Notes under the pieces: generated by a model
The model's database searches: none
Told to the model about the DNA's origin: nothing
What the model saw: only the letters and a program-made list of their open reading frames with translations
Shown: positions 54,013-63,366 of the stretch, piece after piece
Layout of the letters: each line of letters begins with the position of its first letter
Position numbering within the stretch: the stretch's first letter is position 1
NCBI RefSeq assembly: GCF_009870785.1
Contig: NZ_WTWX01000008.1
Span: forward strand, 62,001-126,000
Length of the DNA: 64,000 nucleotides
Reading direction: 5' to 3'
DNA from: Paenibacillus sp. An7
GTDB lineage: Bacteria; Bacillota; Bacilli; Paenibacillales; Paenibacillaceae
Program-made: the position numbers and the translations under genes

Positions 54013-55440
54013 ATGTATTTGAAGGATTGGATGCGAACATGGCTGATCGCCGGGATGACTTGTCTTATTCTGCTATGGGGATGCGGCGCAGGTATGCTCC
54101 TCATGCATTCTAGCAGGCAAAATAATGCTTCTGAAGCTGTTATTAATCAGGTCCGGCTCCAAGTGAATGCCCTTAGGTTATACATAGCAGAGTATCATGA
54201 GCAGATTCCTTATGATTTAGAGTTACAGCAAACCCTGAGGTCCATGGCTCAAGATCAGCAAGTAAGCTTACTTTATACGAATCTAGAGGGACAGATCTTA
54301 TATGATACCATAGAAGAAAATACTCGTGAGTACATCGATGTGAATACGGAACTTCATTACGATTTATATCATGCAAAAGAAAACCATGGCAATTATAGTA
54401 TTGCTTTTCCCATCGTTGATGAAGCAGCCGGTATTCAAGTGGGAAATGCAATTTTTACTATGCCTGAAAGTGAGATCTTCACACAGAAATCCCATGCTGT
54501 TCCTGTTTCTTTGTTCATTGTGATGACGGTGATATTTCTTATTCTATGCTTCCTCCTGTTTCTTCTAGCAAAGAAAATAAGAACTAATATGATAGGACGA
54601 GTACATCAGTTGAAAGAGTATTCCGAAGCGATTTTAAAAGGGAACTACGAAAATACATTGGAGTACACAACGATGGACGAGATTGGTGAGGTTTATGCGA
54701 TGTTTGACCAAATGAGAATGGAAATTATGCATCATAGCCGCCGGAGAGATGAACAAGAGCAAGCACAGAAAGAATTAGTCTCTACGATCTCTCATGAACT
54801 GAAGACCCCTCTTACTACCCTTACCGCCTATATTGAAATGATAAGAGAGGGAGGATGCCGGGATATGCCCTCTGTGATGGAATATGTAGAAGTGATGCAT
54901 AACAATGCGCTGAAAATGACGCGATTAACAGAAGATTTACTACAGCATGCCTTACAGGAACTAGGACAAATCTCCGTCACGCTTACCGAACAATACAGTA
55001 AGGGCGTACTAACTAGAATCTTGCAGCCGGTGGGGCATTACGTTCGTTCTGCTGGGGTGATCTTTATGGAGCCCGAGCATATTCCAAATGTACTGATTCA
55101 TGTCGATGCGAACCGGCTAGAGCAGGTGATAACAAACCTAATCTCTAATGCTCTAAAACATACATCTTCAGGAGATTCGATTCGTGTGGATACGATGCTT
55201 GAGCATGGACATCTAAAAATAACCATAGCAGATACGGGAAAAGGAATTCTTCCGCAGGATCTGCCTTTTGTTTTTGATCGATATTTTAAAGGGAAATCGA
55301 GAATGAAGCCAGAGGCTGCTGGGACGGGGCTCGGTCTTTCTATTTGTAAACATATTATAGAAGCACATCAGGGTTCGATTTCTTTTCAAAGTGTACCTGA
55401 TCAAGGAACGGTATTTTATTGCTGTATCCCTGTAAGGTAA
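54013..55440 (+). CDS. Membrane sensor histidine kinase
   Basis: The 475-aa kinase has two transmembrane helices (about 11-33 and 163-185) enclosing a 130-residue extracytoplasmic sensor, then HAMP, the dimerisation domain with the phospho-histidine in STISHELKTPLTTLTAYIEM near 262, and the ATPase domain with N-box NLISNALKHT, G1 DTGKGI, F-box PFVFDRYF and G2 GTGLGLSI. It should phosphorylate the regulator at 52778. The large extracellular domain differs from the loop-less intramembrane kinases of BceS type, although an ABC exporter follows. Ligand unknown. Confidence 0.93.
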   Translation: MYLKDWMRTWLIAGMTCLILLWGCGAGMLLMHSSRQNNASEAVINQVRLQVNALRLYIAEYHEQIPYDLELQQTLRSMAQDQQVSLLYTNLEGQILYDTIEENTREYIDVNTELHYDLYHAKENHGNYSIAFPIVDEAAGIQVGNAIFTMPESEIFTQKSHAVPVSLFIVMTVIFLILCFLLFLLAKKIRTNMIGRVHQLKEYSEAILKGNYENTLEYTTMDEIGEVYAMFDQMRMEIMHHSRRRDEQEQAQKELVSTISHELKTPLTTLTAYIEMIREGGCRDMPSVMEYVEVMHNNALKMTRLTEDLLQHALQELGQISVTLTEQYSKGVLTRILQPVGHYVRSAGVIFMEPEHIPNVLIHVDANRLEQVITNLISNALKHTSSGDSIRVDTMLEHGHLKITIADTGKGILPQDLPFVFDRYFKGKSRMKPEAAGTGLGLSICKHIIEAHQGSISFQSVPDQGTVFYCCIPVR

Positions 55441-55540
55441 CTCTTAACAGCTGTAATATTTCATTCATATTTAGATAAGGATTTATACATAAATACTCCC
55501 TACAATGAGATTATACGTTATCTTGAGGAGGCTTTTATTG

Positions 55541-56296
55541 TTGAAAAAGGCAGTGATTCAGGCGAAAAACCTTTGTAAAACATATATTACAGGTACGGAA
55601 CAATTCCATGCGATTCGTAATTTAGATTTAGAAGTGTATGAAGGAGATTTCACGGTCATCATGGGGAACTCGGGATCAGGGAAATCCACACTGCTTTATC
55701 TGCTAAGTGGTTTGGATGCAGTAACTGTGGGAGAGGTTTATTTTCGAGAAGAGCGAATAGACCGCTACACGGAGAAGCAATTAGCCGAGTTTAGAGCCAG
55801 GCGGATCGGATATATTTATCAAAGTATAAATTTGGTTCCTGATCTTACGTTGTTCGAGAATATTGCTTTGCCTGGATATATCGCCGGGCAGTCTACTAAG
55901 AATGTGAAGGAATCGGTGCGTTCACTTCTAAAAGCGATGGGGATTGACGAGCAGCAGCATCGTTTGCCGTCTCAAACCTCAGGAGGACAGCAACAACGAG
56001 CAGCGATTGCTAGAGCATTGATAAACAATCCAGACGTCATTTTTGCAGATGAACCGACAGGAAGCTTGAACTACGATCAGGGGGTAGCCGTACTTGAAAT
56101 TCTAACAGAAATGAATCGAAGAGGACAATCGGTGGTCATGGTAACACATGATATGAAAGCAGCGGCTAGGGCAGATCGACTGATTATGATTCAAGACGGA
56201 AAAGTAGCAGATGTGCTCGAATTTGGTAAATTTGATTCTAGTGATCTGCTGGATCGAGAATCTATTATCTTTTCTTGTATCTCAGGGAAGGAGTGA
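55541..56296 (+). CDS. ABC transporter ATP-binding protein (MacB/LolD class)
   Basis: The 251-aa ATPase has Walker A GNSGSGKST near residue 38, Q-loop YIYQSINLVPDLTL, signature TSGGQQQRAAIARAL, Walker B VIFADEPTGSLN and H-loop VTHDMKAAA. The frame opens at 55505, but TGAGGAGG (55524-55531) points to TTG 55538 or 55541. It partners the FtsX-type permease, whose ATG is 6 bases after its stop. Such pairs act in peptide sensing, export or mechanotransmission rather than import. Confidence 0.92.
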   Translation: MKKAVIQAKNLCKTYITGTEQFHAIRNLDLEVYEGDFTVIMGNSGSGKSTLLYLLSGLDAVTVGEVYFREERIDRYTEKQLAEFRARRIGYIYQSINLVPDLTLFENIALPGYIAGQSTKNVKESVRSLLKAMGIDEQQHRLPSQTSGGQQQRAAIARALINNPDVIFADEPTGSLNYDQGVAVLEILTEMNRRGQSVVMVTHDMKAAARADRLIMIQDGKVADVLEFGKFDSSDLLDRESIIFSCISGKE

Positions 56297-56301
56297 GCCT
56301 T

Positions 56302-58719
56302 ATGAATAATGCTGTATTCACTCTCTGTCTAGCAAACCTCAAAAAAAAGAAAATTCAGAATGGACTGATCGGTCTCTTAATTCTATTATCGACGTTACTT
56401 TTGACCACTTCTATTCATGTGATCTTCAGTACTACAAATTTATTTACGGAGATGCATACGAGAACACAGGGGTCGCATGAGATGTTACTTTTACGAGACG
56501 AATTGCATCATCCGCAGCAGATCGCTCAGTGGTGGGAAGAGCAGCAAGGGGTGAAAACCTCCTCTTTGAATCCTTACCGAATGTTAGCTGGCATGTCGGT
56601 ACAGGGTGAGGATCGGGCTGCCGAACTTTCCAATCTCACTCTCTATATGATGGATACGCTGACCCGTCCGTATGCAGTAGATGAGTTATTATTTGCGCAA
56701 GGGAAGGAGAGTGTATCTCCAGAAAGAGGGGAGATCTGGATTCCTACTTCGATCGCTTATCTATATGAGATAACGATAGGAGACAGGCTGGAGTTCACCG
56801 ATGGAAAGCGTCCATTCACCTTAGAGGTATCTGCCCTTGTCATCGATATGCCGTTTGGCGCACCTTTCGCTACAGATGCACGGATATGGATGAATCATGA
56901 GGATTATATACAGCAGACTCAAGGTATGCAGGGCAAAGAACAATATATGATCGGACTTCGATATGATAATTATGATCAGAGTCTGGGGTACTGGGAGCGA
57001 TTTGAACAGGATATGGGTACTCCCTATTTGGAGACCAAGATCAGTTATGAGCAGATGTCTTCTTTTTATTTAATCATGAATAAAGCAATCGGATTTATTA
57101 TGATTTTTCTAGGTGTTGTAATGACGCTGGTCGCCTTATTTACGATTGGTTACACCATTTCAGATGATGTGTTATCGAATTATAGAACGATTGGTGTGAT
57201 GAAAGCATTAGGTTTATCTTCAGGTAAAATGGTAGGTATTTATCTAGTGCAATATGCTTTTATTTCGATCATTTCGATTATTCCAGGTTTATTAGCCAGC
57301 GAGTGGGTATCAAAGTTGATCATAGAAAGCTCATTGTCATCGTTAAAACTAGGAGATTCACAAGAGAAGATCGGAGCCTATTTTATTCCTGTCGCTTCGG
57401 GTAGCTTCGTATGTGTGTTGATTCTGCTCTGCGTGTTTTTATATGCAAGTAAAGCACGCCATATTCAGCCGATGCAGGCGATTCGGTACGGAATGTCAGA
57501 GATAGACTATAGCAAGAAGACAAAGCCATTTATGGGGAAAGAAGCAGGACTCTATTCATTTGGTAAGGCACCGTTTCTGGTTGTACTAGGATTAAAAAAC
57601 ACACGAAAAAACAAGAAAGCTTCTACGCTCATGATGCTTCTGGCTACGATTATGACGGCTGTTCTTGTTCTGGGATTTGTTCTCTTATACAGCATTAGTT
57701 ACATTAAGCAGACATCGACATCCTGGGGGTATGATTCCTCGGATATTTCCTTACGAGTTGTAAATTCCTCTACCTTCTCCCGTGAGTCATTTCATCAAAT
57801 GTGGTCTTCTGACCCAAGGATCAAAAATATAACATGGCAAGGGTACGTTAATGGTGTCGTGTCTTCAGAAGAAAACAGGGTCTCTCATGATGAAGATCGG
57901 AAGTCTATGAATTTTAGTATTTCGTTACTTAATGGAAATTATGATGAAGTAGGATATACCACGCTTAAAGGAAGAAACCCGCAAGTGAAGAATGAGATTG
58001 CTATCGGTATCCGCGTTGCAGAGGAGTTAGGCAAAGATGTAGGGGATGCCGCCCAGGTTTATATTGAAGGAACCAAAAAATCCTTCCTCGTAAGCGGTAT
58101 TTTCCAATCGATTGCAAACCAGTCTGTATCCGCAAGAATTATGGCAGATGCCCTGCACGATGAATACGACGATTATATTGTTGCATTTGTGAATATCAAC
58201 CAAGAACAAGATGCGGATGAAATTGTTAGTGAAATAAATAGGCAGTATGAAAATGCGTTGTTAGCAGCGACGATGCAGACGTTATTAGATGCCACTTTTA
58301 AACAAGCGGTAGCCTCTTTGCTTCTGCCGATGAGCATGATGGGGTTGTTGTTCACCGGAGTAACGATTATCATCATATACAGTATCAGCCGAATGACGAT
58401 TCAAAAAGAAAGCAAAACCTACGGGATTTATAAATCAATTGGATTATCTTCACAGGATCTTCGATTATCGATTTTGATAGGGCAAATCGTTCTCTCTGCT
58501 GTGGGAGTCATCGTTGGTATTTTACTCGGCGTTTATTTACTTCCGAGCTTGCTTGGGACAATTTTATCAGAGTATGGGATTGCGGAGCTTCCTTTGATTT
58601 TGCACTGGGGAGGAGTTCTTTCTTTTGCGGCTGTTACCTTCATTGCGGTAGGAATAGGTTCGTGGGCTTCCTCAAGAGTGATCGCTGCCACATCTCCACG
58701 AATTCTTGTTATTGATTAG
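56302..58719 (+). CDS. FtsX-domain ABC transporter permease
   Basis: The 805-aa permease has an N-terminal helix (about 20-42), a large extracytoplasmic domain, a three-helix FtsX block (about 255-380, IGVMKALGLSSGKMVGIYLVQ), a second helix near 455-475, another extracellular region and a final FtsX block (about 670-800, YGIYKSIGLSSQDLRLSILIGQI). This duplicated layout is typical of Firmicute exporters regulated by neighbouring two-component systems. AAGGAG (56288-56293) selects ATG 56302. It ends the cluster; the GH2 gene starts 53 bases later and may be co-transcribed. Confidence 0.9.
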   Translation: MNNAVFTLCLANLKKKKIQNGLIGLLILLSTLLLTTSIHVIFSTTNLFTEMHTRTQGSHEMLLLRDELHHPQQIAQWWEEQQGVKTSSLNPYRMLAGMSVQGEDRAAELSNLTLYMMDTLTRPYAVDELLFAQGKESVSPERGEIWIPTSIAYLYEITIGDRLEFTDGKRPFTLEVSALVIDMPFGAPFATDARIWMNHEDYIQQTQGMQGKEQYMIGLRYDNYDQSLGYWERFEQDMGTPYLETKISYEQMSSFYLIMNKAIGFIMIFLGVVMTLVALFTIGYTISDDVLSNYRTIGVMKALGLSSGKMVGIYLVQYAFISIISIIPGLLASEWVSKLIIESSLSSLKLGDSQEKIGAYFIPVASGSFVCVLILLCVFLYASKARHIQPMQAIRYGMSEIDYSKKTKPFMGKEAGLYSFGKAPFLVVLGLKNTRKNKKASTLMMLLATIMTAVLVLGFVLLYSISYIKQTSTSWGYDSSDISLRVVNSSTFSRESFHQMWSSDPRIKNITWQGYVNGVVSSEENRVSHDEDRKSMNFSISLLNGNYDEVGYTTLKGRNPQVKNEIAIGIRVAEELGKDVGDAAQVYIEGTKKSFLVSGIFQSIANQSVSARIMADALHDEYDDYIVAFVNINQEQDADEIVSEINRQYENALLAATMQTLLDATFKQAVASLLLPMSMMGLLFTGVTIIIIYSISRMTIQKESKTYGIYKSIGLSSQDLRLSILIGQIVLSAVGVIVGILLGVYLLPSLLGTILSEYGIAELPLILHWGGVLSFAAVTFIAVGIGSWASSRVIAATSPRILVID

Positions 58720-58772
58720 TTCGGCATTAATCGAGAACACATTTTAGGGTGGAAGAAAGGGAGATATGCACA

Positions 58773-61700
58773 GTGAATCATAAGAAATTGTTTAACGATG
58801 GCTGGGAGTTTTATAAGAGTGATTTAGAAACAACGGCTATAACGGAGCTTCATTTTGAGCCGGTAGATATCCCTCATGACTGGCTGATTTATAACACATT
58901 AGATTTATATGAGAATAGTATTGGATGGTATCGTAAGCGCTTTACGATCTCGAAGAAAGAGAAACATACGCTGCTCTGCTTTGATGGCGTTTATATGGAC
59001 TCTACCATTTATGTGAATGATACGTATGTTGGAGAATGGAAATATGGCTACTCCTCCTTTGAATTTGAGATTACCGACGCGCTCATTGAAGGGGAGAATG
59101 AGATTCTCGTGAAAGTCGTGCATCAAAGTCCGAACAGTCGTTGGTATTCGGGAGCGGGCATTTATCGCAATGTATGGCTTAAGACAAGAGAAAGCAGTTA
59201 TATCGAGACAAATGGAGTTTATATACACACGAATCAAGAAGGGCATAAATGGAGTATTGAAATTGACACTGATCTACATAGCGCAGGGGAAACTCAGCTA
59301 TTACATACATTGCTGTACAAAGATCAAATGATTACAAATGGTGTAGAGGTAATTTCTGAAAAGGGTGAATCGGTTTCAAAGGTAAGTCAAGTACTCCATA
59401 CCGAGAGTCCTTTGTTATGGAGTACAGATGAACCGCCTTTGTATCAGCTGAGAACAGAATTATTATGTCTCTTGCCGGACGATATAGCGGAGAAGGAATG
59501 GAAGGTCGTTGAAAGCATCACTCAGAACATCGGATTTCGAACTCTAGTCATGGACCCTCAGCAAGGGTTGAAGTTAAATGGCGAGAAGATGAAGTTGAAT
59601 GGGGTATGTGAGCACCATGATTTGGGCGCATTAGGAGCAGCGTTTCATGTAACGGCACTGCGAAGACGGTTTGAAATCTTGAAGGATATGGGTGTTAATG
59701 CGATTCGGACAGCACACAATATGCCTGCAGTAGAGTTTATGGATTTGGCCGATGAGATGGGATTGCTCATTGTCTCGGAAGGTTTTGATATGTGGGAAAG
59801 ACCGAAGACGAGCTATGATTATGCACGTTTTTTCAAGGAATGGGCTCCGATTGATGTGAAAAGCTGGGTAATGAGGGACCGTAATCGTCCAAGCTTGCTG
59901 ATGTGGAGTATCGGCAATGAAATTTATGATACGCATGCCGATAAGCGGGGACAAGAAGTAACGAAGATGCTGATGGAAGAAGTCCAACTATATGATTACA
60001 AAGGAAATGCCAAAGTGACGATCGGCTCGAATTATATGCCATGGGAAAACGCACAGAAATGTGCAGATATCGTGAAGTTGGCCGGCTATAATTATGCAGA
60101 AAAATATTATCATAAGCATCACAAAGAGCATCCAGACTGGATCATCTACGGCAGTGAGACCGCATCGGTTGTCCAAAGCAGGGGGATCTATCATTTCCCG
60201 TTCGAGCAATCCATTCTTGATGATGACGATGAGCAGTGTTCAGCACTCGGGAACAGCACAACGAGCTGGGGAGCAAAGTCGGCAGAAGCATGCATTATCG
60301 CGGAGAGAGATGCGCCCTTCTCGCTGGGACAGTTTATTTGGACAGGGTTTGATTATATTGGTGAGCCGACACCGTATCATACGAAAAATTCGTATTTCGG
60401 ACAAATTGATACGGCTAATTTTAAGAAAGACTCTTATTATATCTACCAGGCTGCATGGACGGATTACAAGAAGAAGCCCATGATTCATATTTTCCCCTAT
60501 TGGGACTTTAACCCGGGTCAAATCATTGATGTTCGTGTTTGCTCGAATGCACCAAAGATTGAACTTCAGCTCAATGGGGAAACGGTAGGAACCTATGAAA
60601 TCGATCATGAGCACGGAGATCAGCTGGTTGGCTGGTGGAAAATTCCTTATGAAGCAGGAGAACTGAAAGCGATTGCTTATGACGAATCAGATCAAGTCAT
60701 CGCTGTAGATGTGAGAAGATCCTTTGGTGATGCAAGCAGAATCTGTTTGAAGAAGGATCAGAATGCGGTTACAGCAAGTGGAACCGATGTGGTCTTTGTT
60801 GAGATTTCGATGGAAGATGAGCATGGGTATCCGGTAGAAAATGCGAATAGCCGCGTACATGTACAGGTTACAGGAGCCGGGCGCTTACTAGGGTTAGATA
60901 ATGGGGACAGTACAGATTACGATCCATACAAGGGCACAAGCCGAAGATTGTTCAGCGGTAAACTGATGGCGATCATTGGAACAACGCTAGAGCCAGGTAC
61001 GATTGAGGTGGAAGTTTCATCAAAAGGGTTAGAAAGCCAAAAGATTGAGATTACATCTCTACCTGTAGATGAAAGCGTATTAGAAGGGATTTCGGCAAGT
61101 ATGCAAAATAAAGAGCTGGAGCCTAATCTAGGAAATATGGATGAAATCCCTCTTCGCAAAATCGAACTGCTGAGTCCTTCCGGACAACAATTTGATGAAT
61201 CCACAAGAGAGATGACAGTGCAAGCTAATTTATTCCCTGCGGACACATCGTATAAAGATGTAATTTGGAGTGTGGTGAATGATGCAGGGATTGAGTCTAG
61301 TCTAGCCCGAATTGAATCCTTTGGCCAAGAAGCGAAGATTACGGCACTCGGGGATGGAAGCTTTCGAGTACGCTGCATGAGTAAGAATGGCTCGGATAAG
61401 ATCAGAATGATATCCCAGTTGGAATTCACTGCAAAAGGTTTGGGTATGGCTTTTAAAGATCCATACAGCTTTATTTTTGGAGGGCTATACGATGAAGTAA
61501 AAGGGGAGGTCGGCAATGGAAATGAACGGGGGGTAGCGACAAGCCGTGATGGGGAAACACAAGTCTGCTATCGCAATATCGATTTCGGTGCCTATGGATC
61601 GGATCTGATCACAATTCCAATCTTTGCGCTGGATGATGATCCTTATGAACTGCAGATTTGGGAAGGTATGCCGGAAGAAGAAGGCAGTGAACTGCTGGCT

Positions 61701-62213
61701 GATGTAATTTATCAGAAAAAATCCCAGTGGAATGTCTATCAAGCGGAAACGTATCAACTATTGAAAAGACTTGTTGGGGTTACTTCTCTTTGCTTTGTTT
61801 TGCAGAAGAAGGTGCATATCAAGGGATTCTCATTTGAGAAAAAGAACCGGGCCTTTGAGGTTAATAAGGCGGCAGATTGTGATCGTATTTACGGAGATAC
61901 CTTTACCTTAGCTGAACAGGGAGTGGAAGGGATCGGAAATAACGTATCCCTTACGTTCGAACAGATGGATTTTGGAGCAGAAGGAGTTTCAAAGCTCGTT
62001 ATTTATGGCAGATCACCGGTTGATAAGAATACCATCCATGTTCGCTTCGAGGATGATGAGGGTTTAGACAATCAACTTATCGAATTTACGGAGTCCGAAG
62101 GATATGTGGAACGTGGATTTGAGCTGGAGAGAGTTACTGGGCTGAAGAAAGTCACCTTTATCTTTTTGCCTGGAAGCAATTTTGATTTTGGCTGGTTCCG
62201 TTTTGAACAATAA
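58773..62213 (+). CDS. Large GH2 glycosidase (beta-galactosidase type) with C-terminal binding modules
   Basis: The 1146-aa enzyme has the GH2 sugar-binding (about 1-165), Ig-like (about 166-270) and TIM-barrel domains. Barrel marks are GVCEHHDLGALGAAF, RTAHNMPAVEFMDLADEMG, acid/base in WSIGNEIYD and nucleophile in YGSETAS. After about residue 560 come a DUF4982-like domain and Ig-like domains. The end carries two CBM6-like modules (DFGAYGSDLITIP, DFGAEGVSKLVIYG), each about 130 aa. No signal peptide is visible. GTG 58773 is set by AAAGGGAG (58756-58763). Activity on beta-galactosides fits the GH35 gene nearby, but other beta-glycosides are possible. Confidence 0.88.
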   Translation: MNHKKLFNDGWEFYKSDLETTAITELHFEPVDIPHDWLIYNTLDLYENSIGWYRKRFTISKKEKHTLLCFDGVYMDSTIYVNDTYVGEWKYGYSSFEFEITDALIEGENEILVKVVHQSPNSRWYSGAGIYRNVWLKTRESSYIETNGVYIHTNQEGHKWSIEIDTDLHSAGETQLLHTLLYKDQMITNGVEVISEKGESVSKVSQVLHTESPLLWSTDEPPLYQLRTELLCLLPDDIAEKEWKVVESITQNIGFRTLVMDPQQGLKLNGEKMKLNGVCEHHDLGALGAAFHVTALRRRFEILKDMGVNAIRTAHNMPAVEFMDLADEMGLLIVSEGFDMWERPKTSYDYARFFKEWAPIDVKSWVMRDRNRPSLLMWSIGNEIYDTHADKRGQEVTKMLMEEVQLYDYKGNAKVTIGSNYMPWENAQKCADIVKLAGYNYAEKYYHKHHKEHPDWIIYGSETASVVQSRGIYHFPFEQSILDDDDEQCSALGNSTTSWGAKSAEACIIAERDAPFSLGQFIWTGFDYIGEPTPYHTKNSYFGQIDTANFKKDSYYIYQAAWTDYKKKPMIHIFPYWDFNPGQIIDVRVCSNAPKIELQLNGETVGTYEIDHEHGDQLVGWWKIPYEAGELKAIAYDESDQVIAVDVRRSFGDASRICLKKDQNAVTASGTDVVFVEISMEDEHGYPVENANSRVHVQVTGAGRLLGLDNGDSTDYDPYKGTSRRLFSGKLMAIIGTTLEPGTIEVEVSSKGLESQKIEITSLPVDESVLEGISASMQNKELEPNLGNMDEIPLRKIELLSPSGQQFDESTREMTVQANLFPADTSYKDVIWSVVNDAGIESSLARIESFGQEAKITALGDGSFRVRCMSKNGSDKIRMISQLEFTAKGLGMAFKDPYSFIFGGLYDEVKGEVGNGNERGVATSRDGETQVCYRNIDFGAYGSDLITIPIFALDDDPYELQIWEGMPEEEGSELLADVIYQKKSQWNVYQAETYQLLKRLVGVTSLCFVLQKKVHIKGFSFEKKNRAFEVNKAADCDRIYGDTFTLAEQGVEGIGNNVSLTFEQMDFGAEGVSKLVIYGRSPVDKNTIHVRFEDDEGLDNQLIEFTESEGYVERGFELERVTGLKKVTFIFLPGSNFDFGWFRFEQ

Positions 62214-62290
62214 GGATTGCTGAAATGATATTTTAAAATTTTCGGTAATTAGCTATTTCCGCCGTACAGGCACGAATAGGTGTATGCCTA

Positions 62291-62298
62291 CATACAAT
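62291..62298 (+). promoter_or_regulatory. Candidate mother-cell (sigma-E type) -10 box of sigK
   Basis: CATACAAT matches the sigma-E -10 consensus CATACANT, about 50 bases before the sigK start. No good -35 element is seen at the expected distance, so this is tentative. Confidence 0.3.
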
Positions 62299-62349
62299 GA
62301 TTAGACGACAAACCAAGAACTGTCCCGAAAATTGTAGGAGGTGTCACCC

Positions 62350-63051
62350 GTGCCTGGATTATTTACGGCGATTGCACTATTTATTAAAGAGCTTTCTTTG
62401 CTGGTGTCTTATGTAAAAAATAATGCATTTCCTCAGCCTTTGTCTGAGAAAGACGAAGCAAAGCATTTAAAGCAAATGGCGGAAGGCGATGGGCGCTCGC
62501 GTAATTTGCTTATTGAACATAATTTACGGCTGGTTGCACATATTGTGAAGAAATTTGATAACACTGGTGAAGATCAAGAAGACCTGATCTCGATTGGAAC
62601 GATTGGACTCATCAAGGCCATTGAGAGTTTCCAGCAAGGAAAAGGGACGAAACTAGCGACCTTTGCTGCACGTTGTATAGAGAACGAGATACTGATGCAT
62701 CTCCGCTCCTTGAAGAAGACAAGAAAAGATGTATCTCTACATGATCCGATAGGAACTGACAAGGAAGGTAACGAAATTACCCTTATCGATATCCTCGGTA
62801 CCGAAGCCGATGAGGTGATGGATAAGGTTCAGCTTAAAATAGAGAAGAGCAAAATCTATCAGAACCTTGATATCCTCGATGATCGGGAGAAAGAAGTGGT
62901 AGTTGGCAGGTTTGGTCTGGTAACCGGCGGAGAAGAGCGGACACAACGAGAGATTGCGAAAGAGCTTGGTATTTCACGTTCCTACGTTTCTCGTATCGAG
63001 AAACGGGCACTGATGAAACTGTATCATGAGTTTTATAAGGCGAAGAATTAA
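62350..63051 (+). CDS. sigK: RNA polymerase sporulation sigma factor K precursor
   Basis: It directs late mother-cell transcription, including coat genes such as the CotB-like ones in this window. The 233-aa protein starts with the hydrophobic pro-sequence ([22 protein letters not shown]) removed by SpoIVFB in Bacilli. It continues with region 2 ([37 protein letters not shown]) and region 4 ([25 protein letters not shown]). GTG 62350 after AGGAGGTG fits the family N-terminus; GTG 62341 overlaps the ribosome binding site. The gene is continuous and not split by a skin-like prophage. Confidence 0.95.
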   Translation: MPGLFTAIALFIKELSLLVSYVKNNAFPQPLSEKDEAKHLKQMAEGDGRSRNLLIEHNLRLVAHIVKKFDNTGEDQEDLISIGTIGLIKAIESFQQGKGTKLATFAARCIENEILMHLRSLKKTRKDVSLHDPIGTDKEGNEITLIDILGTEADEVMDKVQLKIEKSKIYQNLDILDDREKEVVVGRFGLVTGGEERTQREIAKELGISRSYVSRIEKRALMKLYHEFYKAKN

Positions 63052-63086
63052 TAGTGAAATAACTTTATTAAAGTGGAATATAGCAC

Positions 63087-63120
63087 AGACGTCCTATACA
63101 GGGCGTCTATTTTATTTCTA
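63087..63120 (+). terminator. Terminator after sigK
   Basis: AGACGTCC (63087-63094) pairs with GGGCGTCT (63101-63108), with one G-U pair, then ATTTTATTT. Confidence 0.75.
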
Positions 63121-63198
63121 ATATCAATCAGTTGATGAATAAGGCGGCGTAGATAACTGACGAGGACGTAGTAAAATCTAAGAAGAGAGGATAGATGT

Positions 63199-63228
63199 TG
63201 ACAACATTTACCAAATTCTTCTATAATT
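63199..63228 (+). promoter_or_regulatory. Strong sigma-A promoter of GH35 gene
   Basis: Perfect TTGACA (63199-63204) and perfect TATAAT (63223-63228) with an 18-base spacer. The leader is about 130 bases and contains the inverted pair ATCGCTG (63284-63290) and CAGCGAT (63324-63330), which may form a hairpin or be a regulatory site. Confidence 0.8.
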
Positions 63229-63366
63229 TAATCACTATAATGAAACCCCTTTCATAAATGATTGATTTAAAATGATTACGTTTATCGCTGCGTACAATCC
63301 TTAAAAAATTCCATACATTCGATCAGCGATTCGACTATTGCGTTCAGAGAGGAAGGTAAGGAATTT

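Noticed and set aside
54013-58719. BceRS-BceAB type bacitracin module
   Set aside because: The kinase has a 130-residue extracellular domain and the permease has two large ectodomains, unlike the intramembrane kinase and single-loop BceB layout.
60917-61516. 199-codon minus-strand frame antisense to the GH2 gene
   Set aside because: Shadow frame with biased Ser/Pro composition; no ribosome binding site.
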